Source: Rariloculus sp963665575 (GTDB lineage: Bacteria > Pseudomonadota > Gammaproteobacteria > Steroidobacterales > Rariloculaceae). Taken from it: DNA of 64,000 nt. Location: assembly GCA_963665575.2 (NCBI GenBank), contig CAXXDW010000003.1:1-64000 (forward strand). The letters run 5' to 3'. Below, one piece after another: positions 43,545 to 51,687 of this stretch. A program made the position numbers and the translations under genes. The notes beneath the pieces were generated by a model. It ran no database searches. It had not been told where the DNA came from and was given only the letters and a program-made list of their open reading frames with translations. The first letter of the stretch is position 1; every line of letters starts with the position of its first letter.

Positions 43545-44786
43545 CTAGTTCAGGCGTTTGAAAATCAACGTTCCATTGGTGCCGCCGAATCCGAAGGAGT
43601 TCGACAAGGCGGTCTCGAGCTTCGTCTCGCGAGCCGCGTTCGGCGTGTAGTCAAGGTCGCATTGAGGGTCCTGGTCCTCGAGATTGATTGTCGGCGGAAT
43701 GATCCCGTCGTTGAGCGCCATGATCGTGAATATGGCTTCGGCGGCGCCGGCAGCGCCGATCATGTGCCCGGTCACGGATTTCGTGGAGCTGACAGCAAGC
43801 CGCCCGGCGTGCTCGCCGAAGGTCCGCCTGATCGCGACGGTTTCCGCAATATCCCCGAGTGGCGTCGAGGTGCCGTGGGCGTTGATGTAGTCAATATCGC
43901 TCGCATCGAGCCCGGCATCATTGAGCGCGTTCGACATGCACTGGTGGGCGCCGGCGCCGGTCACCTCCGGTGCGGTGATGTGGTAGCCGTCGGCACTCAT
44001 GCCGAAACCCGTCACTTCCGCATAGATCCTCGCACCTCGGGACCTGGCGCGCTCGTATTCCTCGAGCGCCACGCAAGCTGCGCCATCGCTGAGCACGAAT
44101 CCGTCGCGGCCGCGATCCCAGGGCCGGCTCGCACGCTCGGGTTCGTCATTGCGCCCGGACAGCGCCCTGGCCGCGCAGAAACCGCCCAAGCCGAGCGGTG
44201 TGGTGGCATATTCCGCGCCACCGGCAAACATGACATCGGCATCCCCGGTCTGGATGAGCCGTGCCGCCATGCCGATGCAGTGCGTGGATGTCGTGCAGGC
44301 GGTGACGATCGCCAGGTTTGGGCCCGTCATACCGTGCATGATCGAAATATGCCCGGAAATCATGTTGATGATCGTGGCCGGCACAAAGAATGGTGAGATG
44401 CGTCGCGGCCCGCTGTTCAGGTACTTGTCGTAATTGACCTCGATCGTCCGGATTCCGCCGATACCCGATCCCATCGCGACGCCGATGCGGTGGGCGTCGG
44501 CTTCATTGGCCTCGATACCGCTATCGGCGATCGCCTGAGAGGTCGCCGCGATGCCGTAATGGATGAAGGGATCGCACTTGCGTGCATCCTTCGGGGACAG
44601 GTACTCGCTGACCTCGAAATCCCTGACGGTGCCCGCGATACGCGTTGAGAAGTTGCTGACGTCGAAGCTGTTCAGGACGGTTATGCCGCTGACGCCGTCG
44701 CGAACCTTTTGCCAGCCCTCGGCAACGGAGTTGCCGACCGGTGAAATGAGTCCCAGACCGGTGACAACGACGCGACGTTTGGCCAC
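43545..44786 (-). CDS. fabF: Beta-ketoacyl-ACP synthase II
   Basis: A 413-residue condensing enzyme of fatty-acid elongation. Catalytic triad: Cys in 'AIVTACTTSTHCIGMAARLI', His in 'NAHGTSTPLGD' and His in 'KSVTGHMIGAAGAAEA'. The start is GTG ('AKRRVVVTGLGLISPVGNSV'). It follows acpP by 63 bases and precedes pabC by 29. Standard length for FabF. Confidence 0.95.
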   Translation of the reverse strand: MAKRRVVVTGLGLISPVGNSVAEGWQKVRDGVSGITVLNSFDVSNFSTRIAGTVRDFEVSEYLSPKDARKCDPFIHYGIAATSQAIADSGIEANEADAHRIGVAMGSGIGGIRTIEVNYDKYLNSGPRRISPFFVPATIINMISGHISIMHGMTGPNLAIVTACTTSTHCIGMAARLIQTGDADVMFAGGAEYATTPLGLGGFCAARALSGRNDEPERASRPWDRGRDGFVLSDGAACVALEEYERARSRGARIYAEVTGFGMSADGYHITAPEVTGAGAHQCMSNALNDAGLDASDIDYINAHGTSTPLGDIAETVAIRRTFGEHAGRLAVSSTKSVTGHMIGAAGAAEAIFTIMALNDGIIPPTINLEDQDPQCDLDYTPNAARETKLETALSNSFGFGGTNGTLIFKRLN

Positions 44787-44849
44787 GGCGGGACTCGGTG
44801 AGCGAGTGAAGTATGTCGAGTGCTGTTGTTTGGCTGCCGGGGCGGAGGC

Positions 44850-45089
44850 TCAGTCAACCTTTCTGGCAAGAATGTAGTCAATGGCCTGTTGAACTGTCGT
44901 GATGCTCTCGGCATCTTCATCCGGAATCTCGGTTTCGAACTCCTCTTCGAGCGCCATGACGAGTTCAACGGTATCCAATGAGTCAGCGCCCAGATCATCG
45001 ACGAACGAGGCGTCGTTCTTCAGTTCCTCCGCCTTGACGCCAAGCTGCTCGGCGATGATTCCCTTGACTTGATCTTCGACACTACTCAT
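44850..45089 (-). CDS. acpP: Acyl carrier protein
   Basis: A 79-residue acidic four-helix protein; the phosphopantetheine Ser lies in 'DDLGADSLDTVELVMALEEE'. It shuttles acyl chains through fatty-acid synthesis. ATG with AGGGGT upstream. It has its own predicted promoter and a 5' hairpin in addition to read-through from fabG. Confidence 0.97.
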   Translation of the reverse strand: MSSVEDQVKGIIAEQLGVKAEELKNDASFVDDLGADSLDTVELVMALEEEFETEIPDEDAESITTVQQAIDYILARKVD

Positions 45090-45113
45090 TAGCGTGATAC
45101 CCCTTGGTTAACG

Positions 45114-45154
45114 ACAGTCCGTCGCCGGACTGTTCCAGTGTGGCGCGTATTGTA
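45114..45154 (-). promoter_or_regulatory. acpP leader: -10 box and 5' hairpin
   Basis: On the reverse strand TACAAT (45154-45149) is a good -10 box. The start near 45142 would place a perfect 8-base-pair hairpin (ACAGTCCG-GCGA-CGGACTGT, 45133-45114) almost at the 5' end of the acpP mRNA, 24 bases before the ATG. It may stabilise this highly used message. No good -35 was found. Confidence 0.45.
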
Positions 45155-45250
45155 TTTGAATCCTCCGGGTCATTCTACAAACTGCGGCATGTCCTTCGAC
45201 AATCTGAGATTTTTATATAAAAAACAAATATTTGAGATTAGTAACAACGC

Positions 45251-46021
45251 TCATTGCATGTGCAGTCCTCCGTTGACATTGAGCGTTTCACCTGTCACGT
45301 ATCGGGCAGCTTCGGATGCCAGAAAGACCACTGCCGCTGCCACGTCCTCCGGCCTCCCAAGTCGTGCGGAGGGGATCCGCGCATGCAGTGCGTCGATCTG
45401 CTGCGCGTTGAGCGCACGTGTCATGTCCGACTCGATGAATCCGGGGGCAATCGTGTTGACCGTGATATTGCGCGACGCGACTTCGCGCGCCAGGGACTTC
45501 GCGAAGCCGATCATCCCGGCCTTCGCCGCGGCGTAGTTCGCTTGTCCCGGATTTCCGGTGAGCCCCACAACCGAACTGATGTTGACGATTCGCCCCTGAC
45601 GTGCCTTCATCATGCCGCGCAGTGTGGCCCTGCTGAGCCGGTATAACGCCGTGAGGTTGGTGGACATGACGTCGTCCCAGTCCTCAGCCTTCATACGTAC
45701 CAACAGATTGTCGCGAGTGATGCCCGCGTTGTTGACGAGTATCGTCGGCGCCCCCGCGCGTTCGTTGGCGAGCGCAAGACAAGCCTCGACCGAAGCTGCA
45801 TCGGCAACGTCCAGAGCAAGGCCCTGGCCGGGAGTGTCGAACGCTTCGAGCCTCGCAGTGATGGCATCGGCGCCGCCTGCGGTGGTCGCCGTGCCGATGA
45901 CCGTGGCCCCCTGCAGGGCCAGCGCATCGGCGATTGCGCTGCCGATTCCTCGCGATGCACCGGTAACGAGGGCGATCTGACCGGCGATGCCGGGCCAGCG
46001 TTGCAAGTCGGATAGCTGCAT
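45251..46021 (-). CDS. fabG: 3-oxoacyl-ACP reductase
   Basis: A 256-residue short-chain dehydrogenase that uses NADPH to reduce beta-ketoacyl-ACP. 'LVTGASRGIGSAIADAL' is the cofactor loop, 'LVNNAGITRDNLLVRM' and 'NISSVVGL' supply Asn and Ser, and 'GQANYAAAKAGMIGFAKSLA' the catalytic Tyr-Lys. The ATG at 46021 is preferred over the GTG at 46033. It is the first gene of the operon; fabD, fabH and plsX, often upstream, are not in the window. Confidence 0.95.
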   Translation of the reverse strand: MQLSDLQRWPGIAGQIALVTGASRGIGSAIADALALQGATVIGTATTAGGADAITARLEAFDTPGQGLALDVADAASVEACLALANERAGAPTILVNNAGITRDNLLVRMKAEDWDDVMSTNLTALYRLSRATLRGMMKARQGRIVNISSVVGLTGNPGQANYAAAKAGMIGFAKSLAREVASRNITVNTIAPGFIESDMTRALNAQQIDALHARIPSARLGRPEDVAAAVVFLASEAARYVTGETLNVNGGLHMQ

Positions 46022-46048
46022 TGATTTCGACACCTGTGGTGGCGCGCG

Positions 46049-46054
46049 ATTATA
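46049..46054 (-). promoter_or_regulatory. Predicted -10 box upstream of fabG
   Basis: A perfect TATAAT on the reverse strand, placing transcription start near 46042, about 20 bases before the fabG ATG. The -35 region (TTCGCG-like) is poor, so an activator may help or the promoter may be weak. Confidence 0.4.
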
Positions 46055-46131
46055 GCGGTCGCCGACAACGCTCGCGAATCCGCCGCGACCGCTGCATGCA
46101 GGCCGTTGTCACATCCGCGTCAGGGGGTTTG

Positions 46132-46140
46132 TGCTATCTT
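46132..46140 (+). promoter_or_regulatory. Predicted extended -10 upstream of gspG
   Basis: TGCTATCTT has the extended -10 form (TG-N-TATCTT), about 62 bases before the gspG ATG. No matching -35 at 17 bases; extended -10 promoters can do without one. Confidence 0.35.
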
Positions 46141-46201
46141 CGCCGGACATCGCAAGCTTGACGCTCCGGTCCGTGCGACCAACCTGGGCGAAGGTAGTTG
46201 T

Positions 46202-46648
46202 ATGGCCGTTGAAAATTCGAATCAGGCGTTCGCCGCAAGAGGATTCACCCTGATCGAGATCATGGTCGTGGTCGTGATCATCGGCCTGCTCGCCGCGATC
46301 GTGGCGCCCAACGTCATCGGGAACATCGACCAGGCTGCCATCACCAGAGCCCGACAGGATGTGCGCAGCATTGAAACGGCGCTGAATCTTTACCGACTCG
46401 ACAATTTCAGATACCCGAGCACCGACCAGGGGCTGCAGGCGCTCGTTTCAAATCCGGGCGAAAACACAGCGCCCAACTGGAAGGCCGGCGGGTACCTCGA
46501 TCGCGTACCGAACGATCCCTGGAATAACCTGTACCAGTACAGCAACCCCGGACAACGAGGCGAATTCGATGTCTGGTCCCTTGGCGCCGACGGCCAGCCT
46601 GGTGGCGAAGACGTCGATGCCGACATCGGCAACTGGAACCTCGACTGA
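46202..46648 (+). CDS. gspG: Type II secretion major pseudopilin GspG
   Basis: 148 residues. The prepilin peptidase site is 'AARGFTLIEIMVVVVIIGLL' (cleavage after Gly, with Glu at mature position 5). The C-terminal GspG region is 'YPSTDQGLQALVSNPGEN', 'GYLDRVPNDPWNNLYQYSNP' and 'FDVWSLGADGQPGGEDVDAD', the last being the calcium-binding loop. It is the main subunit of the pseudopilus. ATG with GAAGG upstream. First gene of the gsp block. Confidence 0.95.
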   Translation: MAVENSNQAFAARGFTLIEIMVVVVIIGLLAAIVAPNVIGNIDQAAITRARQDVRSIETALNLYRLDNFRYPSTDQGLQALVSNPGENTAPNWKAGGYLDRVPNDPWNNLYQYSNPGQRGEFDVWSLGADGQPGGEDVDADIGNWNLD

Positions 46649-47198
46649 GCGTCAGTTTCCGGCGGCTGCCCGGCGCAGCACCGGCTTCACGCTCCTGGAA
46701 CTGCTCGTCGTGGTCACGATCATCGGCGTTTTCGTCGGTGTGGCGGCGTTGTCGGTCGGAATCACCGGCGACGCCCGTGCGGTCGAACGCGAAGCGTTCC
46801 GGCTTGCGACGCTGCTCGATCTCGTGCGTGAGGAAGCGCTCATGCAGAATCGCGACTACGGCTTGCAGTTCAGCGAATCCGGCTACCGCTTCTATCTCTA
46901 TGACGACCTGCAACTTGCCTGGGTGGAACCCGTAGCCGATGAACTGTTGGCGGCCTACGGACTGGATGATGAGCTCGGTCTCGCGCTCAGCATCGAGGAC
47001 CGCGAAGTGGAACTCGACGCGAGCGTCTCGGCGGAAGGCGTCGACGTGCCTCAGCCGCAGGTCCTGATCCTGTCGACCGGTGAAGTGACGCCGTTCGACG
47101 CCACGCTCTTCCGGGAAGCCGACGGCGCGGGCCGAGTCGTCAGCGCCGGATTCGACGGCACGCTGGAGATACTCGACGATGACGATCGGATGCAATGA
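46617..47198 (+). CDS. gspH: Type II secretion minor pseudopilin GspH
   Basis: About 193 residues with the prepilin site 'STGFTLLELLVVVTIIGVFV' near residue 23, giving an unusually long leader because the start (ATG 46617) overlaps gspG by 32 bases. An exact start further in is possible. The C-terminal beta region is typical for GspH. Minor pseudopilin near the tip of the pseudopilus. Confidence 0.85.
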   Translation: MPTSATGTSTERQFPAAARRSTGFTLLELLVVVTIIGVFVGVAALSVGITGDARAVEREAFRLATLLDLVREEALMQNRDYGLQFSESGYRFYLYDDLQLAWVEPVADELLAAYGLDDELGLALSIEDREVELDASVSAEGVDVPQPQVLILSTGEVTPFDATLFREADGAGRVVSAGFDGTLEILDDDDRMQ

Positions 47199-47619
47199 GC
47201 TGTCACGCTGCCGGGGCTTTACGCTCGTCGAGGCGCTGGTCGCATTGATCATCGTTGCACTCGGAATGATGGCCGTGCACACGCAGCTCAACCAGTATGC
47301 CGTCACATCCGTGTATATCAGGGACAAGACGCTGGCGAGCTGGATCGCGACCAACAAGCTCACGGAGTTCAGCGTCCGCAGTGCGTGGCCGGAACCCGGC
47401 AGCGAGGAAGACGAGATCGAGTATGCCGGCCGGCAGTGGTATTTCCGGGTCGAGATCACCGCCACGCAGGTCGAGAACCTGCGCCGCGCGGACGTGTCCG
47501 TAGCGCTCGCTGAAGATCCCGAGCGGATCATCCATACGGTGTCCGGGCTCATTGAACCCCCTGCCCCGCCAGGATTCCTGCCGCCTCGCTGGCTCGGCAG
47601 CCCCGGGGGGAGCGGATGA
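47179..47619 (+). CDS. gspI: Type II secretion minor pseudopilin GspI
   Basis: 146 residues with prepilin site 'CRGFTLVEALVALIIVALGM' and the GspI block 'RDKTLASWIATNKLTEFSVR'. It forms the pseudopilus tip complex with GspJ and GspK. It overlaps gspH by 20 bases and gspJ by four. Confidence 0.92.
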   Translation: MTIGCNELSRCRGFTLVEALVALIIVALGMMAVHTQLNQYAVTSVYIRDKTLASWIATNKLTEFSVRSAWPEPGSEEDEIEYAGRQWYFRVEITATQVENLRRADVSVALAEDPERIIHTVSGLIEPPAPPGFLPPRWLGSPGGSG

Positions 47620-48233
47620 TGCGGCGCACCGCGGGTTTTACGCTCGTCGAGCTGCTCGTGGCGATGACCATCGTCGCAATCGTCGGCGTCATTGCTCTTG
47701 ACGGACTGAACCGGGTCATCGATCAACAATCGACCGCACGCGAGCGCGCCGAGCGATGGCGCGAAGTGCAACTCGCAATGCGGATCGTCGTACAGGATCT
47801 CGCCCAGATTCATCCGCGTCCGACTCGCGCGGAGCTTGGCGAGAGCTATCAGCCGAGCCTGCAGGCGAGCCCGAATGCCCAGTTCGCGCTGGAGCTCAGT
47901 CGCGGCGGCTGGACGAACCCGGCCGGATTCGCGCGTGGCAGTGTGCTGCGTGTCGCCTACGACTGGGAAGATGCGGATGACCTGCTGGTACGGTTTCATT
48001 GGCCCGTCATGGACCGCACGTTCGCGACACCGCCGATTCGCACGGAGCTGCTGAGCGGCGTAACTACCATCGAAATGCGGTTTCTTGACTCGACCGGGGA
48101 GTGGCATCTCGACTGGCCACCCCTGTCGACCGATCCTGTCGTGGCGTTCGTCGAACGTCCGAGGGCGATCGATTTCGCCGTCGAGGTCGAGGACTTCGGA
48201 CGGCTGTCCCGCCTCGTGGAGACAAGCAATTGA
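47616..48233 (+). CDS. gspJ: Type II secretion minor pseudopilin GspJ
   Basis: 205 residues with prepilin site 'TAGFTLVELLVAMTIVAIVG' and the GspJ pattern 'ALDGLNRVIDQQSTARERAE', 'ELSRGGWTNP' and 'TTIEMRFLDSTGEW'. Tip-complex subunit. Starts in an ATGA overlap with gspI. Confidence 0.93.
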   Translation: MMRRTAGFTLVELLVAMTIVAIVGVIALDGLNRVIDQQSTARERAERWREVQLAMRIVVQDLAQIHPRPTRAELGESYQPSLQASPNAQFALELSRGGWTNPAGFARGSVLRVAYDWEDADDLLVRFHWPVMDRTFATPPIRTELLSGVTTIEMRFLDSTGEWHLDWPPLSTDPVVAFVERPRAIDFAVEVEDFGRLSRLVETSN

Positions 48234-49180
48234 ACGATCGCAGTCTCCAGGGCGGCGCGTGCCGCCACCGGCAAGGCGGCGTGGCCGTGCTGACGGCAAT
48301 GCTCGTCGTAATGGTCGGAACCATCCTTGCGGTGAATCTGATGTGGCAGGCTCAGCTCGACCAGCGGCGAACGGCCGCGGCGCTCGCTGCCGATCAGGGA
48401 TTGATGTACGCCCAGGGCGCGGAAGCCTGGGCTGCCGACATCCTGCGTCAGGACCTCGTCGATTCGCCCACGGGCGACACGCTCGGCGAGATCTGGGCCA
48501 CGGAGATTTCGCCGCTGCCGGTGGAAGGTGGTTACATTGCCGGACGTCTCGAAGACCTCCACGGGCGGTTCAATCTGAACAATCTCGTCAATGGCAACGG
48601 CGAAGCGGACGAATTGGCCCTGCAGCAATTCGAACGCCTTCTCACCCTGCTCGGTCTCGATCCGGCCCTCGGCACAGCGGTCGTCGACTGGCTCGACCCC
48701 GACTCCGATACGCGTTTTCCGAACGGCGGCGAGGACGCCGACTATGGTGCAACGGATCCCCAGTACCGCACGGCCAACGTTTCGGTCACCTCAACGTCCG
48801 AACTCATGGCCGTGACCGGATTCGACGCGGAAAACTATCGGTCGATCGCGCCCTACGTGACCGCGTTGCCGATCGGCACGCGGCTGAATGTGAACACGGC
48901 CCCGGCGCCGCTGCTCGCCTCGCTGTCGGATGAACTCGACCTGGCGACGGCGGCGTCGCTCGTTGAAGAACGCGGTACAGCGGGGTTTGCGGACATCGAG
49001 ACGGTGTTTGCGGAACTGCTGCCGCCGGAAATGCTCGTGAGGGTCGGTCTCGACAGCGAACACTTCCTGTTGACGGCTACCGTCGTGCTCGGCAGCACGC
49101 AACTGACGATGCGCTCGGTGCTGCAACGCGAACCGAGCGGCCTGACACGGGCCCTGTTTCGCAGTCTTGGAACGGAATAA
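48230..49180 (+). CDS. gspK: Type II secretion minor pseudopilin GspK
   Basis: About 316 residues from the TTG at 48230, which overlaps the gspJ stop as TTGA and has GGAG upstream. The N-terminal hydrophobic segment is 'VAVLTAMLVVMVGTILAVNL' after RQG, fitting the GspK prepilin type without Glu5. Later 'LEDLHGRFNLNNLV', 'VVDWLDPDSDTRFPNGGEDA' and 'LNVNTAPAPLLASLSDELD' are GspK-specific. Largest tip-complex subunit. Confidence 0.92.
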   Translation: MNDRSLQGGACRHRQGGVAVLTAMLVVMVGTILAVNLMWQAQLDQRRTAAALAADQGLMYAQGAEAWAADILRQDLVDSPTGDTLGEIWATEISPLPVEGGYIAGRLEDLHGRFNLNNLVNGNGEADELALQQFERLLTLLGLDPALGTAVVDWLDPDSDTRFPNGGEDADYGATDPQYRTANVSVTSTSELMAVTGFDAENYRSIAPYVTALPIGTRLNVNTAPAPLLASLSDELDLATAASLVEERGTAGFADIETVFAELLPPEMLVRVGLDSEHFLLTATVVLGSTQLTMRSVLQREPSGLTRALFRSLGTE

Positions 49181-49183
49181 GCG

Positions 49184-50419
49184 ATGCGCGACCACTTGTT
49201 CATTCGCCTGCGGCCCGACTCGACCGAGTGCAGCTGGGCGGTACTTGACGGCGACGGCCGCCTGACCCGGCCGGTCGCGAGCGGGCCGCTGGCAGAAGCG
49301 GCTCAAGCCATCGGCAACGAACGCGTCGTTGTCCTGCTGCCCGGTTCGCAGGTTCTGACCCTGCAGGCGGCGATACCCAAGGTCAGTCAGTCGCGCGTGC
49401 GGCAGATGACGCCGTATGTGCTTGAGGAGAGCATCGCCGAAGACGTGGAGCGACTGCACTTTGCCACGGGCAGGCGTCTCGAATCGGGTCACCTGGCCGT
49501 ATCCGCAATCGCGCGTGACCAGTTGGAACGCTGGCTCGACGTGCTTGCAAGCGCGGGCATCGCCCCCGACGCCGTCTACGCAGACAGCGATGGCGTGCCC
49601 GATACGCCGTCGACGCTCAATCTCCTGCTCGAGGGTGAGCAGATCTACGGCCGCAGGCCCGCACAGCCGCCGTTCGTACTCGATGGTGTCGGCCTGGCGG
49701 CGGTCTGCGCGATTCTCGAAGCGCGGCCCGAAGACCGACCCGACCTTCGCCATGTGCTGATCCATGTCGAGGAAGCTGCCGAGCGCGCACATCGGTCCGG
49801 CATTGCAGAACTCGAGGCGCGGCTGCCGAATGTGGACGTCAAGGTTCTGGCCGACGATGTGCTCCACCGACTTGGCGCGACCCTCCTTTTTCAGCCGGGC
49901 GCGAATCTGCTGCAGGGACGCTATGCCCCGAAATCGAATTGGGTCGAATTGCTGCGGCCCTGGCGCGCTGCCGCAGGCTTGTTGCTGGCTCTGGGTCTCG
50001 TATCGGTGGCGGCCCAGGGAATCGAATTTCTGCAACTCGAGCGTGAGGACCGCGCCCTGACGTCGCAGTTGGCGCAAGCTTGCGAAGAGAATTTCGCGTC
50101 GCCCCAACTGTCACTGTGCGTAACGGAGGTCCGCCGCCGGCTCAGCGACGCAGGTCAGGCATCGGTCGCGGAAAGCGAGTCGTTTCTGACCACGCTGGTC
50201 GCGATCGCAGAAAATCGCGGTGACGCCAGCATGATCGAGGCCCTGACCTACCGCAATCGCGTGATGGACCTGCGCCTCGTCGCGCCCAGCGTGCCGGCGC
50301 TCGACCTTTTTGCGCAGAACATCATGCAAACGGATCGGTTCGACGTTCGCATCGAGTCGACAGCCGACACCGGTAGCGGTATCGAAGGACGTATCCGGGT
50401 CGAGGTCAACGCGCCATGA
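49184..50419 (+). CDS. gspL: Type II secretion assembly protein GspL
   Basis: 411 residues: an actin-like cytoplasmic domain (about 1-240), one membrane helix ('AAAGLLLALGLVSVAAQGIE', about 265-285) and a periplasmic ferredoxin-like domain. GspL links the secretion ATPase GspE to the inner-membrane platform. Three bases separate it from gspK and it overlaps gspM. Confidence 0.9.
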   Translation: MRDHLFIRLRPDSTECSWAVLDGDGRLTRPVASGPLAEAAQAIGNERVVVLLPGSQVLTLQAAIPKVSQSRVRQMTPYVLEESIAEDVERLHFATGRRLESGHLAVSAIARDQLERWLDVLASAGIAPDAVYADSDGVPDTPSTLNLLLEGEQIYGRRPAQPPFVLDGVGLAAVCAILEARPEDRPDLRHVLIHVEEAAERAHRSGIAELEARLPNVDVKVLADDVLHRLGATLLFQPGANLLQGRYAPKSNWVELLRPWRAAAGLLLALGLVSVAAQGIEFLQLEREDRALTSQLAQACEENFASPQLSLCVTEVRRRLSDAGQASVAESESFLTTLVAIAENRGDASMIEALTYRNRVMDLRLVAPSVPALDLFAQNIMQTDRFDVRIESTADTGSGIEGRIRVEVNAP

Positions 50420-50892
50420 GAGCCTGGTTCGAGAACCTCAGCCTTCGCGAACGACTGATCGTGAGTGTCGGCGGTGCTTTCGCCGCAATACTCGTAGCCT
50501 GGACGTACCTGTGGAACCCGCTCGTAACGGGGTCGAGCGAGCTTGCCGGCACGGTTGCCGACAAGCAGCTTCTGCTCATCGATTTGCAGCGCGCGGCCGC
50601 GCTCTCTGAGAGTGCTTCCGTAACGACGCCCGTGCGCGAGTCTGCCGAGTCGCTTGTGGTGCTTGTCGCCAACACCGCGGATTCGGTTGGCCTGTCGGAC
50701 AGTTTTTCGCAGACGCGCCCGGACGGCGCCGACAGCATCAATGTGAGTTTTCGCGATGCACCGTTCGACATCCTGGTCGCGTGGCTCGTCCTGCTCGATA
50801 CGACCTACGGCGTCGCTGTCGAGTCGGCCACCTTCAACGGGACGAACGAGTCCGGCATCGTCAGCGGACAACTGTTTCTGACGAGGTTTTGA
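50416..50892 (+). CDS. gspM: Type II secretion protein GspM
   Basis: 158 residues with a short cytoplasmic start, one membrane helix ('LIVSVGGAFAAILVAWTYLW') and a small periplasmic domain. It partners GspL. It overlaps gspL as ATGA. Confidence 0.9.
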   Translation: MRAWFENLSLRERLIVSVGGAFAAILVAWTYLWNPLVTGSSELAGTVADKQLLLIDLQRAAALSESASVTTPVRESAESLVVLVANTADSVGLSDSFSQTRPDGADSINVSFRDAPFDILVAWLVLLDTTYGVAVESATFNGTNESGIVSGQLFLTRF

Positions 50893-50895
50893 GCC

Positions 50896-51687
50896 ATGCC
50901 GGTCCGCAGGGCATGGCTCGCGGTCGCCGGCGCCGCATACTTCGTGTTTCTCGTTGCGTCGTTTCCCGCGGCCACAGCCCATCGCTGGTTCGCGCCGGAT
51001 GCGCTGCGTTTCGACGGAGTCGATGGCACGATCTGGACCGGCAGCACGGACCTTGCGTCGCTGCCCGGAGTGCCGATGCGGGAGCTGCGCTGGAAGCTCG
51101 ACGCAGTGCCCCTGTTGCTTGGCCGTCTCTCGGTGCAGTTCGAAGCGCGGCTCGCTGACGGTTTCGTGCGCGGTACATTGGCCGTTTCACCCGGGACGGT
51201 CGACGTTCGGGACCTGCAGGCAAGCGCGAACCTTGCGTTACTGGACGGCGCACTCAAATTGGGAGGCGTCCAGGGACTTGCGCGCCTGAGCCTGCGGAGT
51301 CTCGAGCTCGAGGACGGTTGGCCGACCGCCGTGGCAGGCACCGTGCGGATTGAGCAACTGCGCGTAGCGCCGCTGTTGTCATCCGAAGGAAGTCCCGCCC
51401 CGATTCCATTCGGCAACCTTGAGGTCACGCTGAGCGGCGTTGCGGGACGATCCGTGCTCGCGGCCGTGCGCGATTCCGGGGGACCATTGGAGATCGCCGC
51501 GGATCTTGCGCTTGAACTCGTTCGCCCTTATTCGCTGGCAGGCGCTGCACCCAGCATTGCTGCCCGTGTGCGCGAACGCCCCGATTCGCCAGGCGAACTC
51601 GCGCTTGCGCTCGATATGCTCACGGCGGCCACGGGCCCCGAGGGCTGGCGCACGCTCGATCTCGATCCCTGGCTCAGTTCGCTCTAG
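50896..51687 (+). CDS. gspN: Type II secretion protein GspN
   Basis: 263 residues with an N-terminal hydrophobic anchor ('LAVAGAAYFVFLVASFPAA') and a beta-rich periplasmic region ('FDGVDGTIWTGSTDLASLPG', 'LRWKLDAVPLLLGRLSVQFE'). GspN is an accessory of some type II systems with unclear function. It is the last gene of the block; its 3' end overlaps the convergent helicase gene by 14 bases. Confidence 0.86.
   Translation: MPVRRAWLAVAGAAYFVFLVASFPAATAHRWFAPDALRFDGVDGTIWTGSTDLASLPGVPMRELRWKLDAVPLLLGRLSVQFEARLADGFVRGTLAVSPGTVDVRDLQASANLALLDGALKLGGVQGLARLSLRSLELEDGWPTAVAGTVRIEQLRVAPLLSSEGSPAPIPFGNLEVTLSGVAGRSVLAAVRDSGGPLEIAADLALELVRPYSLAGAAPSIAARVRERPDSPGELALALDMLTAATGPEGWRTLDLDPWLSSL

Noticed and set aside
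46407..48299. 630-codon reverse frame opposite gspG-gspK
   Set aside because: Opposite five pseudopilin genes with intact prepilin motifs; no domain of its own.
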